From assembly GCA_000969725.1 (NCBI GenBank), contig JXSR01S029191.1: DNA of 20,912 bases; one strand, given 5' to 3'. Shown one piece after another: positions 11,131 to 17,834 of the stretch. Source of the stretch: Ophiothrix spiculata. Taxonomy: Eukaryota > Echinodermata > Ophiuroidea > Amphilepidida > Ophiotrichidae. Under the pieces are notes generated by a model. It was not told the origin of the DNA. It was given only the letters and a program-made list of their open reading frames with translations, and made no database searches. Within the stretch, counting starts at the first letter, position 1. The number at the start of each line of letters is the position of its first letter. The position numbers and the translations under genes were made by a program.

Positions 11131-11222
11131 TTGTGTGTTATCATTTTTGACCTAATTTGCATAATAATTAAAATAAGTGTTTCTAGACTAAAAATGCATT
11201 TATTCAAAAACGCGATTTTACC

Positions 11223-11539
11223 ATTTCAAAATAGTCCAGGTACGCAACGGAACATGCTAGAGAGCTACTTTTTTCTTTGAAATTGAGAGAAAGAATGAAC
11301 TAAAAAAATGTAGGAGCTAGATTTTTGATATATTATTTCGTTTTTGCTTGCCACGCTCTTTTTTTGAGCCAAAATGACATTTGTGGGTCATTTTTGTGTT
11401 TTTTGATCATATTAAAAAAAATTAACATATTTTAAAAAATCTAGCTCCTACATTTTTTTTAGTTTATCCTTCCTCTCCATTTCAAAAGAAAAAGTAGCTC
11501 TCTAGTATGTTCGGTTGTGTACCTGGACTATTTTGAAAT
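11223..11539. repeat. Inner palindrome of foldback element copy 2
   Basis: ATTTCAAAATAGTCCAGGTA (from 11223) is inverted at the right (TACCTGGACTATTTTGAAAT, ends 11539). The arms continue inward through CTAGAGAGCTACTTTTT and ATGTAGGAGCTAGATTTTT, roughly 120 bp per arm with mismatches. The same architecture, with related sequence, is present in copy 1. Confidence 0.82.
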
Positions 11540-11914
11540 CCGACACCTGAAAATCCAAGATGGCCGCCAATTAAATATGCAATTTAGGTAATTTTTGCAT
11601 TTTTGTATTTCATTCAACCCAAGTGTCCTTGACACCAAATATGAAGTGTCTAGCATGTTTAATTAAAAAAAAAATGTTTTTGGTGCAGACCTTCCCGGGC
11701 TTAATAAGGTCTCAACGAGACAGGTAAATACCCATGGTTGTCGGGTATCAGAGATCTATGTATTGATTGCTATCACCAGATAAGAAGTACAATGTTTATT
11801 GCTGCAGAGAGTTTAAAGCATATTTTCTGTACTAAGTTTCTGTTAAATCATGTAGTTGACGTTTTGATATTAGAGTTCCTTTTTTCAACGTTTCTTTGAT
11901 TTTATTTTTTACTT

Positions 11915-12150
11915 TTATATATAACGATATATAACATAGATCATTCTTATCTTATGGATCGTCATTTCAATTGAAAACGGAATTTTATATAAAATGTTAT
12001 AACCATTGCAAGTAATGTACATAATACACGTCTTCACTTTTGATGTATGTTCTACAGGAAGTTTTACATTCAGAATAATTTCCTTAATGGTCATTGGATA
12101 TGATTAAGGGTCATAGCGGTGACAATAAGACAGGTATATGCCCAAGGTCT
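11915..12150 (+). repeat. Diverged local duplication, copy B (empty site)
   Basis: Homologous to 10030-10369 plus 11697-11740. At the position of the element it reads GGATATGATTAAGGGTCAT, with no insertion, supporting insertion of the element into copy A after the duplication. Confidence 0.55.
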
Positions 12151-12186
12151 GAATTTTTTGATATATTTTGCTATCATAATGTCAGT

Positions 12187-12300
12187 TGATCATAGTATGC
12201 ATAAAGAGAAGGTTGATTTTTTTATATTTTGTTTTCATACGAATCCGTTTATTGATAGTATGCATGACGCGAAGGTAGTAATTTATCACATTTGGTTTCA
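12187..12300 (+). repeat. Imperfect two-copy tandem repeat
   Basis: TTGATCATAGTATGCATAAA with a following GAGAAGGT is echoed by TTGATAGTATGCATGACGCG with GAAGGTAG about 64 bp later. Both are followed by a T-rich stretch. The region is open in one plus frame (12119-12352), but I see no protein family. Confidence 0.4.
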
Positions 12301-12352
12301 AAATGATATTCGAGTTTCCAAAATGCAGTGGAAACTATTTCTCTTTTCATGA

Positions 12353-12775
12353 TTAAAAAATAGTTAGGATTCACATTTTTCTGAGCAGAAGGATAGTATA
12401 TACCCTTAGTGTAAAATGACTATTGAACAGAACTTCTTCTCATGTTTTAATTGTTTTTGTTTGGAGGGGTTGTAGTTACAGTTAACGCGATCAGGTTTTA
12501 TCAATGGTCTTACCATTTACCAAACTTACCATTCCGATTTTGTTTATGGTACGGACAAATGCCTTCATATTCAAAAAACCAACAAGAATATTAGTTTCCC
12601 CTTAAGGGATTTTCCAAATTATTATACCAGCCGTTAGCAATAAGACAAGTTGTGATTAGAGTCGTCTACACCTTGATGAAATATTGTGACAATGAAATAT
12701 TAATGGAGAACCAGAGTGACAATGATTCATTGCTGCAAATTACATGATTTTAGGGAAACCTTACATGGCTTATTG
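12353..12775. other. Intergenic stretch, nothing recognised
   Basis: No coding or structural signal was found between the tandem repeat and the MITE. Confidence 0.4.
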
Positions 12776-12913
12776 TTGTTGGATTTAATTCGTGAACGCG
12801 TACTCAGAGCCTTGTGCGTACACGCGAATTAAAAAACCTTGTAAAATATACGCTTGCGTCAGGGACCACTGCGTACTTGCTCTAAACACGCGTTCACGAA
12901 TTAAATCCAACAA
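12776..12913. mobile_element. Short MITE with perfect 26-bp terminal inverted repeats
   Basis: 12776-12801 reads TTGTTGGATTTAATTCGTGA followed by ACGCGT, and 12888-12913 is its exact reverse complement. Complementarity continues with mismatches (TCAGAGC / GCTCTAA, GCGTAC / GTACGC), giving arms of about 45 bp in a 138-bp element. The interior is GC-richer than the flanks. No unambiguous target-site duplication touches the ends (TTAT occurs near both), so superfamily is undetermined. It lies directly upstream of a LINE remnant. Confidence 0.8.
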
Positions 12914-12934
12914 TTATAGTCCGGGATATTTGCT

Positions 12935-13255
12935 ATTGCTTTGAATAATTTCACTCTAGAAAGAGTTAAATGCATCAAATTGCTGGGCGTGTTGATGATG
13001 AGTGTCTATTTGATTGCATTTCCGAAATGTTGGTTTCACGAACAAACTAAAATATTCTATTCCAATCCGTATGTTATATACACACTTTACTATATAGTTA
13101 TGGCATTATTAGTTATTGCATTGTCATATGGGGAAACACGTGTAAGTTATACAACTTAAACTTCCAAAATTAGCAATAAAGACTGTGTCAAAGAGTCACT
13201 ACAGAAGTAGTACCAGACCATTAATATTATGAATTAAATCTAGACAACCAGAAAT
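12935..13255 (+). pseudogene. Decayed C-terminal end of a LINE reverse transcriptase
   Basis: Pieces of one LINE ORF are spread over three plus-strand frames. RVKCIKLLGVL (about 12960-12992) matches the conserved K-x-LGV-x-I-D motif at the end of the RT domain, and the next frame gives VDDE. A later frame gives GIISYCIVIWGNTCKLYN (about 13100-13150), matching the thumb-region phrase Y-L-S-Y-C-x-x-x-W-G-N-T. A third frame gives KLPKLAIKTVSKSHYRSSTR (about 13160-13218). In the family these occur in this order, but here the stretch between KLLGV and the SYC motif is shortened and contains stops. The copy is dead. The 72-codon open frame at 12941-13159 is a by-product of this relic and not a membrane protein. 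Confidence 0.68.
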
Positions 13256-13387
13256 ATAATACATGAGAGTATACATGTTCATATTTGTACCAGACCATTA
13301 TTTTATAAGTTCAAAACTTATATCAATTCATAAGATTGCTATCTAAGTACTAAATATTATATAAAATAGTTCATTGGTTAAAACACA

Positions 13388-13618
13388 TCAAATCAGCCAA
13401 GTCAGATCATCAAGTGTCCATAGGGGATTTTCTAACTGATTCCCAAAGCCCTTGCAAACAAGACATCTTGCAATTATAGAGCTTAGATCTTGGTGCCAAC
13501 ATTTTACATCAAATGCTGTGATGTCATCATGACAATCAAATATTAATGGCATATCTGAGCTACATGACACTGATTCATCCTCACTGACCATTGCAATAAT
13601 CCACTGCCTATCAACATC
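13388..13618 (-). CDS. Unidentified open frame, possible terminal exon or mobile-element coding fragment
   Basis: On the minus strand a frame is open from 13618 (after a TAG) to the TGA ending at 13388, 76 codons. It begins DVDRQWIIAMVSEDE, continues CSSDMPLIFDCHDD and ends NPLWTLDDLTWLI. The composition is balanced (several Trp, Cys, Asp, His), which is unusual for a chance frame in such AT-rich DNA. An AG lies before TGGATTATT (13603) and could be a 3' splice site, but the pyrimidine tract is poor. Its 5' part is duplicated at 14718-14815, where an in-frame TGA replaces a Cys codon, so that copy is dead. I do not recognise the protein. It could be the last exon of a host gene or a piece of a multicopy element. 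Confidence 0.35.
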   Translation of the reverse strand, partial: DVDRQWIIAMVSEDESVSCSSDMPLIFDCHDDITAFDVKCWHQDLSSIIARCLVCKGFGNQLENPLWTLDDLTWLI

Positions 13619-14150
13619 CTATCATCTTACTATCAATGTTAATTGCTCATTTGATGCACAAGTCATGCGGCATCACAAACTCTCCAGTTTGCATTTGGTT
13701 ACAGGAAACTAAGCGAAATGTACAACGAGGTTAGCATCAAAATATGAAAAAATTAGACGAATTTACTCTGTATCCAAATAAAAAAGACACTTCCATCTCA
13801 GGATTGGAACACGCAATGGAACATGCATAGTATATGGTTGCTATCAGAGGAAATCTCAAGATCCTTATGTTAGCAGAAAATCATACTTGTCGTTTGAAAG
13901 ACTCCAATGCCAAACAACATTTCCTGTAATGAAAATTAAAAACCTACACGTCTTACTTTAGTTCATTTCTCTTTATGACTATGTATTACTTATGAAAGGG
14001 CTAGGCAAGGAGTTCTATCACCTGTAACATGATGTATTTAATAATTTCGCTGGCAAATCTCCAACAGATAAAATCGTCTGGCTGGCTAGCATATGGAGCG
14101 ACTTGTTGACACTATTTCAATGTCAACATGATACATACATATATTTATTA
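13524..14150 (+). repeat. Direct duplication, copy A (empty site)
   Basis: About 627 bp that recurs at 14718-15821 in the same orientation. Shared blocks in order include CATATCTGAGCT, CATCCTCACTGACCATTGCA, TTGCTCATTTGATGCACA, TATATGGTTGCT, AGAGGAAATCTCAAGATCC, AAAACCTACACGT, CTAGGC and CCTGTAACAT. At the position of the G/C-tract element this copy reads ATTGGAACACGCAATGG, uninterrupted. The left 95 bp overlaps the open frame on the minus strand. Confidence 0.88.
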
Positions 14151-14717
14151 TCTGTTCGATGTCAATCAACAACAACACTATAATCACGATTCTTCATTTT
14201 CTATCCCATTAAATGATACTATATATTAATTTGTATTAAAATACCATTTTTACTACTTATATCTAAACTGAATCATCTATCATGAATGACACATAATGTA
14301 TGGAAAAAGATTTCAAACATTTCAAATTCATGCATAAGTAATTTTAACGGATAATTTGGTGACATCAATATAGGGAAATTTAATATTCAACGTTGTTTTG
14401 AAATCTCTCTGGTGAAAAAAAATCAGAACGATTTTTTGAATAATGTTTATCTTACTACAAAATGGATGTATGTTATATCATTCATTATGCAACCAATCGA
14501 TCAAAAGAAACTTATGTTTGAAATAATTATTTAAAAAGATACATAAACTTGTGTCAATTGTCGTAATTATTGATTATTCCTGCCTCATCGCAACTGTATC
14601 CAGTTTTTGGCACGATTTTTGAATAAATCAGCTCATTAGATTAAGGGCTATGAGTAAATAAAAATATGTATATGACATTGAACATGTTCAACAAAGTCAA
14701 AATGAAAATTGCCTAAT
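14151..14717. other. AT-rich spacer between the duplicated segments
   Basis: No gene, RNA or recognised repeat was found in this spacer. Confidence 0.45.
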
Positions 14718-15067
14718 TCATCATGCCAATCAAATGTTAATGGCATATCTGAGCTTCATGATACTGTTTCATCCTCACTGACCATTGCAATAATCCGCTG
14801 CCTATCAACGTCCTATCATCTGACTATCAAAGTTAGTTGCTCATTTGATGCACACGTCATGTGGCATCAAAAACTCCCAAGTTAGCTTTTGGCTACAGTA
14901 AATTTACAATGAGGTTAGCACAAAACATGGAAAAATTAGATAATTATACTCTCTACGTAAAAGAAAAAATGGTACTTCATAAAAAGATTACAACACACCC
15001 GGGGGGGGGGGGGGGGCACTTATACGTGCATGTTGTAACCATGCGCGTGAATTGACTTTTCAAAAAC

Positions 15068-15425
15068 ACCCTAAGCTAGGATTACTGAGGCTGTCAAAAT
15101 ATACCCTAAACACGGATTTTAGATGTAAGAATATACCCTAAGCAAGGATGTTGACGTAAAAATATACCCTTAGAAAGGACGCATAAGTAAAATAAACCAT
15201 AAGCAAGGTATCGGATAAAATAACACCCTAAAAGAGGACAAGGATTTTCATAGGAATTCATAGAATTTGGGAATTTCTAAAAGTGGCATCTCTTTTGTAT
15301 ACCCAAAGAGAGGATTGTAATGGAAATAAGCACCATAAAAGTCCAAAAATGGTCTGTTTTGATACCCTAAACAGGGATCCGCGCGGATCCTTGTTTTGCT
15401 TGCAAAAAATACCCTAAATCCGCGT
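15068..15425 (+). repeat. Degenerate tandem repeat, ACCCTAA-containing units of about 30 bp
   Basis: Units starting ACCCTAA or a variant lie at 15068, 15103, 15135, 15166, 15196 and 15225 (spacing 35, 32, 31, 30, 29), with outliers at 15301, 15363 and 15411. Most continue with (G/A)CAAGGAT-like sequence. The array lies entirely inside the G/C-tract element. Confidence 0.78.
15375..15390. repeat. 16-bp perfect palindrome GGATCCGCGCGGATCC
   Basis: The sequence equals its own reverse complement and lies in the right third of the G/C-tract element, between two ACCCTAAA units. It could be a binding site or hairpin of the element. No function can be shown. Confidence 0.8.
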
Positions 15426-15821
15426 TTTCGTTCACACGGATGATTACAGGTCTGAATCCCTGTGCCCCCCCCCCCCCCCCGGGCAACACACATTGTACGG
15501 TATATGGTTGCTGTCAGAGGAAATCTCAAGATCCATGTGTTAGCAGGAAATCAATACCTTTCGTTTGAAGAATCCAATGCAAGAATCCATACAGTCACTT
15601 CCTTTAATAAACATTTAAAACCTACACGTTTTGTTGCTTAAAAGAATTTCTATTTATGACTATAATACAAGCCTAGGCCGGGAATTCCATAACCTGTAAC
15701 ATTATGTATTCAATAAATTCCCGGGCAAATTTCTCCAATAGATACAATTGTTATACTGGCAAGAACATGGAGTGATTTGTGTACAATAGTTGCATGTCAA
15801 CAATATATATACATACATTTA

Positions 15822-16184
15822 CAGGCAACAGTCACGCGACATGACACTAATGCTGAGGCAACATATGTTGGACTAACCGAGAACACGTTTAAGTCCCGAT
15901 ACAATGGGCACATTTCATCTTTCAATAATGATGAAAGAAAATATGCGACAACTCTTAGTGAATATATTTGGAAACTAAAGGACAAAAATGTGCAACATTC
16001 TATCAAATGGAAAGTGTTAAGCAAATCCAAAGCATATTCAACATCAAGCAAACTGTGTAATCTGTAAATAGAGGAAAAATACTTTATCATTAATAAACCT
16101 AATTTATCTTCGCTCAACAAACGTAATGAACTTGTCAGTGCAGGCCGACACAGAAAGAAACATTTATTATGTAATTTTAGATAG
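15822..16184 (+). pseudogene. PLE GIY-YIG endonuclease domain, 5'-truncated, one in-frame stop
   Basis: The plus frame from 15822 reads QATVTRHDTNAEATYVGLTE, the YVG being the second half of the GIY-YIG signature in PLEs, followed by KSRYNGHISSFNN with the conserved arginine, and YIWKLKDKN and SKLCNL. A TAA at 16065-16067 interrupts the frame exactly where the family usually has a cysteine. Past it the same frame resumes with IEEKYFIINKPNLSSLNKRN (carrying the expected catalytic Glu and a conserved Asn) and ends at TAG 16182-16184. The stop therefore removes the glutamate from the product. In PLEs this domain nicks DNA to prime target-primed reverse transcription. The ATG at 15777 lies in the flanking repeat and is not a real start. 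Confidence 0.9.
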
Positions 16185-16533
16185 ACTATTTCCATAGACA
16201 TTCATATTGGCAACATTGATCAAATGAACTTGTATTTTAATTGACATTTTTTACATCTATTGTTTGAAAATATGATAATTATCCTTTGTTGCTTGTGATC
16301 AATCATCACTTCCAAGATATTAGCTTTTATTGCATTGATTATTAATCTTAGCACAGATACTTATCCTTCTAATATCCATCCATCAATCACTTTGTCCTGT
16401 TTGCAAAGTCAAGTGCTGCCAATCAACTTCTTATGGCATTTTGATATTATGTAAATTTTGTAATTCTATTGTTCTTCATCTTGTCATGTTACAAATTTTA
16501 TCTGGGTTATTGTGTATATTTTTGTTTTACCTC
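16185..16533 (+). other. PLE 3' non-coding sequence
   Basis: AT-rich sequence between the end of the endonuclease frame and the ribozyme. No further ORF was found. It is assigned to the PLE by position only. Confidence 0.6.
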
Positions 16534-16607
16534 ATATTGCTATGTGCTTCTGATGAGTGAGGCCCTTGGGCCTTACGAAACAAATTTGTAAAGCTATGTA
16601 GTCATAT
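16534..16607 (+). ncRNA. Hammerhead ribozyme, type I, PLE-associated
   Basis: All invariant parts are present and correctly spaced. Core 1 is CTGATGA (16550-16556). Stem II is GTGAGGCCC / GGGCCTTAC (16557-16565, 16568-16576) with one G-U pair and a CUUG loop, closing on the usual G10.1-C11.1 pair. Core 2 is GAAA (16577-16580). Stem III is ACAAATTTGT (16580-16589), a 10-bp palindrome. The cleavage triplet is GTA (16588-16590), so cleavage is expected between 16590 and 16591. Stem I pairs GCTT (16546-16549) with AAGC (16591-16594), has an internal loop TGT / TATG, then GCTA (16539-16542) with TAGT (16599-16602), then ATAT with ATAT. As a monomer, stem III can form only about 3 pairs with a tiny loop, so activity as a dimer, as known for PLE and retrozyme hammerheads, is likely. 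Confidence 0.92.
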
Positions 16608-16624
16608 CGTAGAAATCCAATATT

Positions 16625-16793
16625 GATATAAAATTGGATGGATTGAGCATGATACAAAAAGATATTGGTCGAGCTATGAGTTTTACGAAATATCGTGCGA
16701 GACGCGCAGCGTCGAGCTCGATATTTCTAAAACTCATAGCGAGATCAATATCTTTGAGTATCATGCGAAAAAATCCATCCAATTTTATCATTA
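16625..16793. mobile_element. Near-perfect 169-bp palindrome (foldback MITE)
   Basis: The left arm runs from GATATAAAATTGGATGGATT through GAGCATGATAC, GATATTG, CGAGCTATGAG and TTTTACGAAATATCG. The right arm returns the inverse and ends AATCCATCCAATTTTATCATT near 16793. The loop is a short GC-rich segment around 16700-16715 (GAGACGCGCAGCGTC). A transcript would fold into a hairpin of about 75 bp. There is no coding capacity. It starts only 17 bp after ribozyme stem I, so it may be an independent insertion or part of the PLE terminal region. Confidence 0.85.
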
Positions 16794-16906
16794 TTATGTT
16801 CAAAATCTGACGTTTTGTTTTCTGTCCGATATCCCTGACCGATTTTTTGGAAATCGGTCAGCTCAGAACATACTAATGTATAATATTGTACATTTACATG
16901 TATATA

Positions 16907-17832
16907 TAGGGCGGATCAAAAAACTTAAACCCAAGTTCAAGGTCACGTTTAAGACAGTAATTGTACCTCAATCGACTTGAATTTACACAGGAATCATTTT
17001 AATACACCTTTTATACAATCCCGGAAAGTTTTATGCAATTTGCATCATTAGGTCTTAAGATACAGCTCTTTATGTAAACCGTCCTTCAAATTGGCTTGTC
17101 CACGAAAGGTTTTCTTCGTTTTTGTCTTCAATCTGTTCTCCTTGATCTGCACCGTATTTGGTTCCACACGTGTTGTACTGCAAGTTAAATTACGCATGTT
17201 TATCTGATGAAAGTGATTACTCATCAATTTTGAAATGAACGATGTACCTGATTGAACATACCTTCTGATAATGGAGCCCCAGCTTCAGCAACGTAGTTCA
17301 GATTACAGGTTCATACAAGAGGCCTCTGAACTCCAGCTCACGTAATATTAATTGTTGTTTGTTTTGTCTTCTTCGGGTGTTTTCCAACAGAGTGGTTGGA
17401 CGTAGTCGCTCAATCGTTGTCAGATAGATTTTAGGTCCTAAGGTCCTGTAAAGTGACGAGATAACATTGAAAGATCAGCTAGGAAAATGCCTTGAAAACG
17501 CCTTCAATTCAAGCATGGAACACCCGTAACACAACACACAGTGCAGAACGTGCAGGTTAGAGTACTTAAATTGATTGTACATCAATGTTGTGTAATCCAT
17601 TGAAGGGTTTAAGTCAGAAGAAGAGAGAAGCAATCGTGGACAAGCCACTTTGAAGCAATATTTTAATAATGGGCTGTATCTTAAAAACCAATGATCAAAA
17701 CTTGACCAAAAATGTCGGAATGGTTTAAAACCTCTCCCACATAATGCCTTTGCCAATTGAAGGTGATAGCGGAACAATTGCTAAGTAAAAAATGACATTG
17801 AACTTGGATTTTGAGCTTTTTGAACCACCCTG
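16907..17832. mobile_element. Tc1/mariner-like non-autonomous element with long imperfect inverted repeats
   Basis: The left end reads TAGGGCGGATCAAAAAACTT and the inverted right end reads CAGGGTGGTTCAAAAAGCTC. Each is flanked by TA (16905-16906, 17833-17834). Complementarity is patchy but extends about 200 bp, including CTTAAGATACAGC and GGCTTGTCCACGA on both arms. CAGGGTG ends with TA duplication are typical of Tc1/mariner elements. A minus-strand frame (17777-17475) includes SSSDLNPSMDY, resembling the D-L-N-P-x-D-Y motif around the last catalytic Asp of mariner transposases. However, no other transposase motif is seen and the position is too close to the end, so this may be chance. Confidence 0.68.
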
Positions 17833-17834
17833 TA

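Larger units (their letters stand above)
10370..11696 (-). mobile_element. Long-inverted-repeat (foldback) element, copy 2, with 8-bp flanking repeat GGGCTTAA
   Basis: The ends are GGGAAGGTCTGCACCAAAAA (from 10370) and its inverse finishing at 11696. GGGCTTAA lies directly outside both ends (10362-10369, 11697-11704), a plausible 8-bp target-site duplication. The right third, read on the minus strand, aligns with the left arm of the 6280-6833 element through TATTTGGTGTC, GCATATTTAATTGGCGGCC and GGTGTCGGATTTC. The left part is different: beyond about 20 bp it does not pair with the right end and instead holds a further inverted repeat (10703-11130), so it looks composite. There is no transposase ORF. 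The element is non-autonomous. Confidence 0.8.
14999..15483 (+). mobile_element. Non-autonomous element with G16/C16 ends and an 8-bp target-site duplication
   Basis: The left end is CC, then G16 (15001-15016), then CAC. The right end is GTG, then C16 (15465-15480), then GGG, so the termini are inverted repeats of about 21 bp. CAACACAC lies directly outside both ends (14991-14998, 15484-15491), a perfect 8-bp target-site duplication. The homologous segment 13524-14150 lacks the insert. The interior holds degenerate tandem units around ACCCTAAGCAAGGAT and a palindrome, but no ORF. An 8-bp duplication is typical of hAT and some other DNA transposons, but these poly-G termini are not a standard hAT end, so the mobilising enzyme is unknown. 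Confidence 0.88.
14718..15821 (+). repeat. Direct duplication, copy B (filled site)
   Basis: About 611 bp homologous to 13524-14150, interrupted by the 485-bp element plus one extra 8-bp target copy at 14999-15491. Its right limit coincides with the start of PLE homology at 15822, while copy A continues into unrelated sequence after about 14150. Confidence 0.88.
15822..16607 (+). mobile_element. Penelope-like element (PLE), 5'-truncated 3' part
   Basis: The segment starts inside the GIY-YIG endonuclease coding region, continues through about 350 bp of 3' sequence and ends with a hammerhead ribozyme. The reverse transcriptase that precedes the endonuclease in complete PLEs is absent, as are any upstream terminal repeats. 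The order endonuclease end, 3' sequence, ribozyme on one strand is what is known for hammerhead-bearing PLEs, where the ribozyme lies in the terminal repeat (pLTR). The left junction falls exactly where duplication copy B ends. The right limit is taken as the end of ribozyme stem I and is uncertain; the palindrome that follows may or may not belong to the element. Confidence 0.85.

Noticed and set aside
12941-13159. 72-codon open frame with a hydrophobic segment, looking like a small membrane protein
   Set aside because: The hydrophobic stretch is an out-of-frame reading of the LINE SYC...WGNT motif region; explained by the LINE relic.
15797-16201. 134-codon minus-strand open frame opposite the PLE endonuclease
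   Set aside because: It is the antisense of the GIY-YIG coding strand, and the plus strand has clear family motifs.
17200-17230. CTGATGAAAGTGATTACTC, another hammerhead-like start
   Set aside because: No stem II and no GAAA partner downstream; a chance occurrence of the heptamer.
17604-17615. DLNP motif as evidence for a real mariner transposase gene in 16907-17832
   Set aside because: Only this one motif is seen, upstream catalytic motifs are absent, and it sits near the end of the inverted repeat; retained only as weak support for the element's class.
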